Source: Nilaparvata lugens
Taxonomy: Eukaryota > Arthropoda > Insecta > Hemiptera > Delphacidae
Direction of reading: 5' to 3'
Assembly (NCBI RefSeq): GCF_014356525.2
Contig: NC_052506.1
Span: 30,386,192 to 30,450,191, forward strand
Length of the DNA: 64,000 nucleotides
The notes below the pieces were generated by a model that was not told where the DNA came from, did no database searches, and saw only the letters and a program-made list of their open reading frames with translations. Shown one piece after another: positions 22,459-33,300 of this stretch. Position numbers and translations under genes: made by a program. Position 1 is the stretch's first letter. Each line of letters starts with the position of its first letter.

Positions 22459-22518
22459 CTTAGTCCATGTTACAGGAATGATCATAGAATAATGGTGATC
22501 TTCTTTATTGATCTGATA
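22459..22518 (-). CDS. Candidate short internal coding exon, gene unknown
   Basis: On the minus strand an acceptor (GATTCGATTGCCACAG) precedes exactly 60 bases that end ACTAAG, followed by the consensus donor GTGAGTAG. The frame that uses all 20 codons (YQINKEDHHYSMIIPVTWTK) is open and symmetrical, phase 0 at both ends. The protein is not recognised. Acceptor quality is moderate and no partner exon with matching phase was established, so chance cannot be excluded. Confidence 0.28.
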
Positions 22519-25417
22519 CTGTGGCAATCGAATCTTGACCCAATCTTACCTAGAAAAACACAAACACAAATCTAATTACACTCTCAATAGATTGGAGCCA
22601 GCAAAAACATACTTGACATAAGTGAATATATTTTTAGTCTAATACACATTGAATAAACCACTGATAAAATTTATCTGAGAATGAACTATAACGGTAAATG
22701 GTAAGGAGTCCGGTCGTTTAGCTATAGATCTAACAATATTAAATTAATATCAATGTTCACCATATTCTCATTCGTCTCACCAATGTTCTCATATTCGCAT
22801 TCCTTTTTTCACATTTTTCTTAATAAAAAGTTACTAAAACTAGTACATTTTCTTTGAAGAGGAATAGGTTAGTTAGAAAATATACAGTTGGCTCCGAGTT
22901 AGAGATGTTAATTTCATTTGATGAGACTAGAATTTTTGAAACGAGAATAATATTTGTAGACTATAATTCATTGAAAATCCAACACTACTTCATCTTCATG
23001 TCACTGTCACCCACACTAAGGAATTTTAGCATTTTTCAGTTGAAAAGATCAAGAACTAGCTTGATACTGTTGCAATAGACCTGAAGATTTTATCAGCAGG
23101 ATGCATTTTCAGGAACTTGAGAAATAATAACGATCTGCTGAGCGTCAGTTGGTAGCAATCAGCAATTATTTTATAGGCCTGTGAAGAACTCTTCGGTGAT
23201 GAGAATCGTAATAGATATGACCCACATTGGAATCATTAGGACTTGTCCAATGTAAACTCGTGCTTTCCACAAGAGAGAGATGATAACATCTGCGATATTC
23301 TTTCCTGTTGTTTGCAGAAAAAAGCTTGTCAACTTTCACTAGATCTACACATCCGACCGACATCTTGTAAATGGATCTCACAGATAGAAACGTGGGAGGG
23401 AGACACAATAGTAGAGGCAAATGGAAAAAGGATTGGTGAACGTTTTTCATTGTTGTTGAGGGGGCGGTATGCAGGGCAGGGCAGGGCAGAGGTTGCATCT
23501 TGGCCATCTATCTAGGATCAAGAAGAAATAGACTTGTTGTTTCCAGCTCATTACTCCCGCCTGGCCGCCTTTTCATCGCCAAGTTGTGATTCTACAGTTG
23601 GGCCGCTGCAAATCACATTACCGCACATTATCTTCATTCAAAGCCAGTTCACGTTTTTTATAGAAACGCTTCTTTGTTTGTGACGCACCTTCGACAGGTT
23701 AAACTGGATAAAAGACATCCAACACTTAGCAACAGGATTTTGGTCGGAATCAGCATCACAGCCAACAAACAGGAAAATACTAGAAATTTTCAATTGAGGT
23801 TTTCATCGATGACATAAGTGAGGTGGCCGGCCCATCAAGTTACTGGTAGGCTACAATATTTAGCTTTCGATAAATTGTACAAAAATTCAGATAGCTTGAG
23901 AGGTGTACGGACCAACAGCAGCATCATGAAAATATTTTTTTTCGAATTTCAAACCATTTTGAGTTTTATAATGATGGAAATAAAATTTGTATGTTTATAT
24001 AGTTGTTTAAATTCCGAAAATATCCAGTAGGTTCAAAAATTTTATTACCTTGAATTTGATAATTTTTTTGTTGATTTTTAAATAATAGAAACATAGACTG
24101 AGGGTTCAACTTCGAGACTGTAATCAGCATAATACTGAACCTATTCCTTCGTAATCAATTTAGTCAGGTTCAAGGCTTAGTGCTGGGCCAGAAGGTCTTG
24201 AAAATTCTAAAGTTTAATATTCTACTCACCATAGGAAATCCGAACAATACGTATCATCTTTGACTTGAATAAACAACACCCGTCCATTTCTCATGAGGAT
24301 CAGCATTGAAGTTAAGAAGGAGACACATTTTCTTCAAATATGACTTCCACAGATTTTACGGTTTTCATTCAATCACAAAAACACAGCTATATTCAAAGCT
24401 AGTTGAAATCAAACAAAACATTATATAATTCGTGTTCAAGATTGAATTATGCTTCAATAAGTACGTTATGAATCTAAACAGATCATTAAAAATATAAAAA
24501 GCACCCGTGAATAAAAATATTGACCGTTTGGATGACACGTTTTGGATAAAAATTTGGAAATGTACTTTTCATAATACTGTAATCAGCATAATACTGGACC
24601 CATTTCTTCGTATTCGAGCGTCACGGAACGTGAGCGTGGAAAGAATTCACTGTTTTCTTCCTGAGGAATTGAAAATGTCAGTTGACTATTTCCTGGATTC
24701 ATTCCTTTCAGATCACCGAGGCATTCTACTACTGTTTGGAAAGGCAGAAAAAGAATGGTCATGTAGAAAAGCGTGCGAATTCACTTGGATTCCCAGGAAG
24801 GCAATCATCTAATTCCGCTGGACTATTTGTTAGTTGCAGGAACAATTTCTTGGTACATCAGTGACTGATAATAATTGTTCTGCTATTAGCATTAGAGAGC
24901 GACGTTGTAGAAAAACGTCGAAGAGGTACTGTTACAATACAACCTTAATGCGTTTGACTTGCAACTCTCCACTCTTAAAATTTTTTACTAGAAGCTATAA
25001 AGAAGCTCTACTTATTTTTACATGCTCCAGTGATTTTCACAAGATTGCAGAAACATCAATTCTATCATTATGGGGAAGAAATCAATTAACACACAAGAGA
25101 AATGAGATCACAAAAATGTAATCAGTTTTCCTTTCAAAGTCCTTCCAGCGAGTTTATTCATTTATACAAATACAATCCACGTAAAAACAACAGGCTTTCG
25201 CCCAAAACTGCTCTAAACCTCAATTTGGAATACACAGTCTAGAGGTTATGTAAAAATGATAACTTAATTCGCACACTATTTTCAGCCCAAAAAATGAATC
25301 GTCTACAATTTGAATTTATCAGATTAATTAATTTTGAAATAAAAATACAAACAAAGATATTCCTTCACAATTGCAAGAAATATTAAAAATTTCACTCAAG
25401 TCTACAATTATAACTTA
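22519..25417. other. Intergenic or intronic DNA with a short repeated motif
   Basis: No gene confirmed. A motif of about 38 bp (CTGTAATCAGCATAATACTG...) occurs at about 24117-24155 and again at 24577-24614. A GGGCA triplet repeat lies near 23470. A minus-strand donor at 24230 (CCTATG then GTGAGTAG) follows an open stretch but lacks a proper acceptor. Confidence 0.3.
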
Positions 25418-25591
25418 AGCTGCGTTTATACCAAAGTTATTAACGAAATGTTAACAACTTAATCCTTATAGATTGAACATAACTCATACACATGGTGAAC
25501 ATATGTGTTTGTCAAGTTCCGTTCAATCTAATAGAATCTATAAGGATTAAGTTTTTAACATTTTCTTAATAACTTTGGTGTAAAACCAGCT
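25418..25591. mobile_element. Harbinger-like MITE, 174 bp, TTA target duplication
   Basis: Terminal inverted repeats of roughly 70 bp start AGCTGCGTTTATACCAAAGT on the left; the right end mirrors them (ACTTTGGTGTAAAACCAGCT). The element is flanked by TTA at 25415-25417 and 25592-25594. A 3-bp TWA duplication is the mark of PIF/Harbinger elements. No coding capacity. Confidence 0.75.
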
Positions 25592-25812
25592 TTACTCATG
25601 TAAACATCAAAATATCACTCAGAAGTGATCGATTGAGTTCCAATCAGTAACAATATTTTATGTTTAATTCAAAATTAAAAGAAGAATTTTGAAGGATTGC
25701 GAAAACGAATTGACAGTTATTAGTTAGCACATTCGTGATTTATAAAATGTAATGAGAGTTATTGGAATGCTAGTTTGGCTATGACTTGAGGAAAGGTGAT
25801 CAGATTGTCATA

Positions 25813-26107
25813 ATTGACCGAACGTAGTGAGGTCTATGTTTTAACTCGGATTTTCTTTTGTCTGTCTGTATGTAAAGCGATTACGGCCAAATGCGTTGAT
25901 AGAATTCGATGAGATTTGTCAGGAATATTCCTTTTTCAATTACGCGTCGATGTATACACAAGGTATTTTGAAAAGTTGCATGTTAAGGATAATATGAAAA
26001 GAAAAGGAATTCCTCCTTACTCTGATATCACTATAAATATATCATCTACTTTGAAGATGGGATCAATCAGACTATAGGATTATTCATAATCAATAGCTGA
26101 CAAGTGG
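25813..26107 (+). repeat. Dispersed repeat family A, diverged copy
   Basis: Starts TTGACCGAACGTAGTGAGGT and follows the order of the copy at 15676 (ACGCGTCGATGTATACACAA, AATCAGACTATAGGATTATT, AGCTGACAAGTGG) with many substitutions and a small insertion. It is the oldest of the three copies here. Confidence 0.6.
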
Positions 26108-27261
26108 ATTATTCATTGCATGCATTACATGGATGTCTGGCCGTGTCTATTTCTATAAAGTAGGGTTTCAATATTTTTTATGATGCGTGCCCATCATTTA
26201 AAAACAAATTTAAAAGGTGATAGAAAATAAAATAAAAAATTATTAAATGAACTAAATAATGCAGAAGAAATTATAATATTCTTGATTGAGAATATTGTGC
26301 CTGTCGGCACAAATTAGCTAACAGGATTTTTCCAATATTTAACAAATCACAAATGGATCAGAAAACATGATAGAAAATTGAGCTAAACATGAGAGATGAG
26401 ATGCCTCACATTTCTAACAGTAAAAAATTCTCAGACCAGTTTGTATTCTTATTGAAAGAGGATTTCTTATGAAGTGTTCTCAATTTTCATGCACTATTCA
26501 TTCAGAGCTGTACTGTTTGTGGTTTCACAGTCAGTCAACTAGAGATATCCTGAATCCTGAATATGACTACAAAATATACTGAGATATACTGAGTGACTAC
26601 AAAATAATTATACTACTATTCGTTCAACACAACCAGTTAGAAATCAACAATCAACATTAACACTAGGAAAAATCATTTTTTAGACAAAAACATCTTGTTT
26701 GATTGTTAATCAATCAATCACCGATTAGATATGTCTCAAATATGCGCCATTGAACAATTTTAAACAGCTGCGAATTTCTGTAAGGGAGGAAAGCTCAGGT
26801 TGCCTTCACTGGCTCAGCTCCAGCAACATTCTTTCCTCAGACTCACCACAATTGCGTCCTTTAATTTATATATATATACAGTCAGCTTGGGAATGCGTGA
26901 GAGTCATGGAATGTCCGTTTCTTGTTAGAACGAGACAGAAGTAAACGATGGTGCGTTTCTGTCGTCCTGCAACTAAATAACGGGTGGAGACGGACAGCAC
27001 TGGAATGCTGGAGCCTCCAGCTGAACTCGGTTTCAGCGTTGCTCCAGTTATAGGTCCCCTCGGTTTTAGGTGATTTCAGATTATACGGAGCATCTTGCTA
27101 ACATAATCCCAATTACAGTGATTCATCAAACAAATTCATAGAAAATTAATAGTTTTATTATAGAAAATGATCGGATACATTGAAGAAGAGAAATAACTAT
27201 TTTTAGATAGATCTTAGATCTATCTTCCTCTATCACCAATAATAATTAATAGAGCATAACC
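26108..27261. other. Intergenic or intronic DNA
   Basis: Nothing recognisable seen. Confidence 0.3.
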
Positions 27262-27645
27262 TCCTTCACTGTACAGAAGAATTTTGGGTCCAATATGTGA
27301 CGAAGGTATATGGAGAGGCAGATATAATTGTGAGATAGATGAAAAAATCGGGGAAGGAAATATTATACGCACCATAAAATCAAGAAGAATCGAATGGCTG
27401 GGTCATGTAGTGAGAATGGCTGAAGAAAGAGGACCGGTTAGAATAATGGATGATATAGTGATTGGGACGAGGAGAAGAGGAAGGCCAAGGAGGAGATGAA
27501 TTAGTAACGTGATGGGTGATCTACGTGTGCTGGGAGTGACAAACTGGCGGCAGAGAGCACAAGATAGAGAGACGTGGAGGCGACATGTTGAGGAGGCCAA
27601 AGTTCATCATGAACTGTAGAGCCACATCAAGTCAAGTAAGTAACC
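27262..27645 (+). pseudogene. 5'-truncated RTE-like LINE, reverse transcriptase C-terminus
   Basis: A readable frame gives the familiar C-terminal block of RTE-like endonuclease-reverse transcriptases: RILGPICDEGIW, RIEWLGHVVRM, RRGRPRRR, NWRQRAQDRETWRRHVEEAK and a final stop near 27619. One in-frame TGA interrupts it at 27497-27499. The 3' side has a short AAGT-type repeat (TCAAGTAAGTAA) typical of this group. All upstream domains are lost. Confidence 0.75.
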
Positions 27646-29172
27646 TCCTTCACCACCAATAAAATTTCTTGATAAGATACAGTATGCTACTTCATTTCTC
27701 CAATAAATCATAGGTAACAAGAGTATCTCCAGATAACATTCTTTAACGAATGAAAATTCAGACTGATCACATAAGATAATTGATTTGATAAATTAGAAAT
27801 AGAATACGGTACCAATGAAGAGCTCAAACATGAGCATACAACCAGAGAGTATACCATGTAATCACATTGCGCTCTTTGTAATTGAAAACTGCATTTTGTA
27901 ATTTAATTCCAAACTCTCTGCGTTTAACCTTTATTATGAATGTACAGTATGGAATTCTCGCATTAATAAATAGATGAAAAGGAATAATGTCTATGGATGT
28001 ACCTTGCAGACTTTTACAAATGAAGAAACAGTTTACGATTGACTTCTATCATAGGCTTACATTTTACTCCTTACATTGACCTCTTATCAGACTCAAAAAT
28101 GAGGATAATGTTGAGCTTGCTTAGAATCAGTGATAATGACAGGGTATAGTGTAGGTGAAATATATGTTTGTGATTGCATTTAACACGGATACAAATCATG
28201 AAAGTTCATAAGAGCCGCTTATTGCATAACAACGGTATCCCATCCGTTGACAACGGATGGGATATTTCCTGAAATATGAGACTGTGATTTATAAATCCGA
28301 ATACCCAAAGTGCAATTCAGTAGTTTGGTCACATGCGCGTTGTGCGTGCATAAGCTCCAGCATTGCTAACTGAATTTAAGCAGTAATGCGGACACGAATG
28401 CTACAATATTGTAGGTCGAACAATAGGACATACATGAATATAACAATGGGAAGCCTGAAATGAAATTATACAAGAAGCATTGTTCCTCTCATAGCTCCTG
28501 TTACACAACTGACAGTAGTTCCTACTTGTATGAGACCTCATTACTGTGTTTTACTGTTTGTAGGTCAAATCAACAAGCATCCTCATGAGAAGAGTTGCTA
28601 GGGAGAATACATGATAAGACTGACAAATTCTTTGAATTCAGTGTTATTTGAAAGTATCAATATCAATGATTGATATCATCATCAAAGTTTAAATGTGTGT
28701 AGTGTAAGTAGGAATGTGTAATTTCTAAGTCTTGAGGCTTTTAAGATAATTTATGGATTCCATGTATTCATTTTGTAGTCACACAAGCAGAGCAACATTT
28801 TTTGACACGAAAACGCCTAATCTTTCATATTTTACTGATTTCAAAAGTCGATGAGGGTTTGGAGTTGATCGAACCAAGAATTGGTCACAACTCGTAATGT
28901 ATTGGTATCAACTGTTTTTTTGTTAATAAGAAATAAGACGATAGTATCATGTTGTGTTGAAGCGTTGCTCAATCAGGGTTGATAAGGGAATATTATTCCT
29001 TTCACTTGTTGAATTGAAGTATGAAGGGAACGTTTGAGTGTAAGGAGGAAAATGAGAAAAGAAGAGAAAGGAGGAAAGATTGGAAACTGATTCAGTTTGA
29101 AATATCTCTCTGAAATGAGTTGGAACTGAATTGTTCTCTAGCAATAATGGCAGATTTACTCCAAATGAATAG
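27646..29172. other. Intergenic or intronic DNA
   Basis: No gene seen apart from the palindrome at 28237-28263. Confidence 0.35.
28237..28263. repeat. 27-bp perfect palindrome
   Basis: ATCCCATCCGTTG, one A, then the exact reverse complement CAACGGATGGGAT. The stem is GC-richer than its surroundings. No terminator or RNA context is evident. Confidence 0.8.
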
Positions 29173-29438
29173 AATTGACTGTAATATCTTCATTGATTGA
29201 ATCTTTCGCAATGCAAGGAATGGACCTAAAGATTCCAAAAAGAGGTGAGATGAAAAAGCTTAGAAAGTTGCAAACGAGAAAAACCGGAATCAGCCGATCG
29301 TCTGTCTCTTTCGCACCGGGCGAAGACGAATGGGTGAGTCTGAGGAAAATGAGCCTCGTGGAAGATGATGCCACTGAATGTGGAACAGAAGCCCTCATCT
29401 CGCAGCTCGCAGAAGTACTAGCAGAGTTCATTGATTAG
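29173..29438 (+). CDS. Candidate terminal coding exon, gene unknown
   Basis: A plus-strand frame, open from an acceptor-like site at 29172 (CTCCAAATGAATAG) or from ATG 29211, ends in TAG. It gives 75 residues from the ATG. The composition is markedly coding-like against AT-rich surroundings: a basic stretch (KKLRKLQTRKTGISRSS) followed by an acidic one (APGEDEWVSLRKM, VEDDATE) and a helical C-terminus (ISQLAEVLAEFID). I do not recognise the family. The opposite strand is open over the same interval but has an unlikely composition. No partner exon was identified upstream. Confidence 0.35.
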
Positions 29439-29717
29439 GTGCAGAGCACTAGTGACCATCAAGGTCATCTGCTAAATATATAATCGGTATTCTGAGGTAT
29501 GTCACTGATTTAGTTCTGGTGAAGTGAATCCACTACAAGCTAGATACATGGAGATGAACTTTATTCATCCTGAAGACCAGAGTTAGAATGGATGGAAAAT
29601 CCAGATAAGTTTTGGTTCATGGTTTCTAATTCATTATTTCTGTATAGGGTGGAATTAACGATTTTCGGATAACTCAATCGGAATATGGATTACGAAAAAT
29701 GCTCATTTATCACATAG

Positions 29718-30577
29718 TTTAGTTTAGTTTATTTCATCCTGTGACCTCCTGTAAAAGGGGTATAAGGATTTGTCAATTTTTCACTGAAATTCAGTTTCCT
29801 AATTTAACGAATTAACGAATCGTTAGAGTTGAAGTCGATTCTCTGGTGCCGGCAAAGTGATCGTAGAACTCAGATATGGAATAGAAGCAATTCTTTACCT
29901 GCTCCCTCTTCAACTCCATTCCGAATCTCTTCGACACCAGCCCCTTCATGTTATCCGGTAAGGCATTATAAAGACTAATACCCAAACTCCTAACCCCAAG
30001 GCATACATTGTGGTTCTATGCTGTTCATCTCTGAGATGATGACGTCTCCGTGTGTCATAAGAATGTATTAAAGACCCTCTAATTATATTATTTTCGTTCT
30101 TTTTAATGAGACAAATACATTCTAACTTGAAAAGGCTTGGAAATGGTAGTATTCTAGCGTTTTGAAATATGGACGGCAGCTTGTCCTCATTACCTCACCC
30201 ATCATCACCCTTACAGCCCATTTTTGCAATCTAAAAATCTGGATTGACTCAACAGAATTTCCCCAGAATGCTACTCCGTAAGAAATCAAGGATGAAACAA
30301 CGCGTAGTATACATTTTTCAAATTATGAAAATTCAACAGAGACCTTAAATTTCTTATTACAAAAATCGATGAATTCAGCTTCCTTCCAAGATATTCTATA
30401 ACTTCCAAGAACTTTAACTTCTTTAATACATTCAATTTTGTGGCTATGTATTTCCAGTAAAGCGCTTTCCGCTGACCTGAAGCTTATCTCCTTCGTTTTT
30501 CTGTAATCCAGGGCCAACATATTCGCTCTGAGCCATTCATCAAGTCTTTTAAGAGCTGTGTTACAATCCTGTGTTAC
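29718..30577 (-). pseudogene. 5'-truncated LINE (CR1/jockey group), reverse transcriptase C-terminus
   Basis: On the minus strand the frame from about 30575 gives ALKRLDEWLRANMLALDYRK and KTKEISF, the block after the catalytic site in LINE reverse transcriptases. Frame-shifted continuation gives SSLISYGVAFWGNS, LQKWAVRVM and the C-terminal LPDNMKGLVSKRF region. The 3' end carries an AAACT repeat (AAACTAAACTAAACT on the element strand) at about 29737-29718. Several stops and frameshifts: a dead fragment. Confidence 0.75.
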
Positions 30578-33169
30578 TCATATGCAGCCATTTGAATCAT
30601 TTTCTCACAATCACAAGGATTGTATGAGATATGGACTATTATGTTGAAAGTCGGAATTTCAATAAAGATTATAAGATTCAAATACTCTTATGTTATACTC
30701 ACTGCAAAAACCATAAACAAGTTTTTTCTGAAGATTGAGTGATGGGAGGAATAGGATGATGTTCATGGGAGATCATATGGATGAACCTCACGTTTCATCA
30801 ATTTTCAACAATTGAAACAATGTTCTGGGATTGTATGTGTTATTTATTTTCCTGGCATTGATTAGAAGGAAAAACTTGAAATTTGAACGGGAAGCAACGA
30901 AAAGTTTATTGTTGTTCGAACTGAAAGCAGTAATGCAGAGATGAATGAAGTAATATTCCAGTACACAGTGAAATTTTCAAGTTACCTCATTTGGATACAT
31001 GAAACTCAGATTCTCACTAGAGACCAATGAACCTGTCTATACAGTAAACAGTATGACACAATTGAATTAAGTTCATTATACTGATTTATACTGTCTAGTC
31101 TCAACCGTCTAGTGAAAGTGTTGGCTTGTAGATGTAACCTTGAAATTTGCTCCTATTTATTAAGAAAAGTGTATGAAGTTAATTGTTTTTCTATTCATGG
31201 ATTCGCAGTTTGATATTGTTAAAATAAAAATGGTAGGGCCTATGATTGGCTCACTTCTAATGTCCCTGTCTATTACTACTATATTTTTGTTAAGAATCTC
31301 CATATTTATTGTTCGCTCTAGAGAAAAACAATGCATTTAGCTATAATTGACCGCACCAAGCATGTTCTTATAATTAGACTATTATTGTATTTCCTTCATA
31401 GTTACATTTCGTTTCAAGAACGTTATGATATTTTCAAGTATCTTGTTTGGATGTTTTCAAGATTGTAGACAATTAAATCTGTTGTTATAATTATAATTGA
31501 TTAATCTTATGGTACTTTTTTCAATTTCTGAATTAACACACAATGAAACACTATTGAACAGATGAGAAGAATGTTGCATTGCAAATATAGTACACAAATA
31601 AATAATGAGCTAAATGAATTTGGTCAAAAAACAATCATCTTAAAGAGGCAAATGCAAATAAGCTTGAGTTGAGGGCAAGGACTATAATTTATTATGATTT
31701 ACTGATTTGTATACCAAATCAACTTACCTTGCTATATGTATTATCTTACCATCATGCTTTATAGTTTTATATGAAGCATGAATTAAATTTATGATAGTTT
31801 TGAACTCGGAGATTCAATTAGTATCTTTTGGAGTTGGTACTAGTTCAGCACTCGGCCTAATGTGAAATCAAAATAAAAATAATATTATGATTCAACATTT
31901 CATTCTGTCTAAAACTATGCGGGTAGCATAAATAATATTAAATTTAGGTTTTATCCTCCACTTTCTAAAAGACAGCGGGTTTGAAAAACTATAAGCATAA
32001 TTATGTTGACTTGACTATTCAATCATTTGAGTTGATCCAACTTGAATTTGGAGGAAACGAAAAGAGCAGGTAACATGAAAGTTATAGCTTTTGTTTGTCA
32101 CCAGAAATTCCACATTTAGTTTGAATCATAAATGTGGACTGGACTGAATTATTTTTATGACTAGCTGAATTGGAAAAAGATGAATTTCATTTTTTCGTGA
32201 GTGGTCAGTGCTGAAGACAAACATTTTGTTCCGGAACGGAAACCGGAATAGCCAGCAGTGAAAGTAGGCGGCGGCAGAAGAGTCTGGCCTCAATGAAAGG
32301 CCATATAAATTTACATTCAAATAGAAAAAATGTCTTCCACTCAATGCTCCTCCACCCTGGATCCTATACTTTGATTCTAACAGTATTTAAACACCTTGGA
32401 TAGGTCAGATTTGATTCCAGAAAATAATACAATTTATTATTATATAAAAATTGGTTTTCGATTGATATTGTACATATTTGGAACTCAGCAATCTTCATGC
32501 GGATCTTGAATCTTGAAATATTCATGAAAACTTCTCACACCCACCCTTGAAAAGACTCAATTTTCATTGATCATCGGCGGAAAATCTCACTGAACCTACA
32601 ACTACTGAGGTAGGCTCGCCCGGTCGCATACAGTTGGGAAGTTACGGATGGGCCATCTGCAATGCTGACCGACCTCAACATCTTTTCAAACTCTTCATGT
32701 TGCTTCAGATCTCATTCAAGAATGAACTTGTAGCAACTACTCATTAAAAGTTTACAATGTTATAATTATTTGATCTCAACATTTATTGTTTTCCTTTAGT
32801 ATTACTGGACATCACTAATGAATGTTGTCATAGTATTGTATGGATATTCAATATTATACTCATAAATGCTAATAAATGCTCATAAAGGATACTTGATTAT
32901 TAGTATCTCTCTGTACTACCTAATAGGCTACTTGAGTGATAAGTAATAATTTCTAGTAGCTATATCTGATAACAAGTACCTGATTGAATTACTCGATTAT
33001 CAGTATCTCTTAGTTAACGGAATAATAAAGGTATTTGATCAAGGTATTAAGCCATTTATAAAATTCAAAATTATTTATATTAGTTTAGTTGATACTTGGG
33101 AATCTTCCCTTCAATTTATAACTTGCGTTGAACAGCATCAATTCTATATAGAAGCACGATGTACTTTAG
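30578..33169. other. Intergenic or intronic DNA
   Basis: No gene or classifiable repeat seen. Confidence 0.35.
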
Positions 33170-33300
33170 TAACGGGCTGAACTAAGCACTAAGCTGTAGT
33201 GACGCATGCGCAGTCACGTTCCGGGCGTCGAGCAAGGTCGTCACGGCGCACAGCTTCCAACGCAACGACCGACGGCTACGGCATCAAGCTCAAACATCCC
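33170..33300. promoter_or_regulatory. GC-rich promoter-like island
   Basis: An isolated GC- and CpG-rich patch in very AT-rich DNA. It contains GACGCATGCGCAGTC, close to the palindromic NRF1-type site known from housekeeping promoters, plus several CG dinucleotides. No coding frame or clear transcript start could be attached to it, so the call rests on composition and one motif. Confidence 0.25.

Noticed and set aside
23243..23515. 90-codon plus-strand ORF after an acceptor-like site
   Set aside because: Overlaps a 113-codon antisense frame, includes a GGGCA simple repeat and has no recognisable homology pattern.
24230..24295. Minus-strand exon ending at donor 24230
   Set aside because: No proper acceptor, and its phase does not fit the 22459-22518 candidate.
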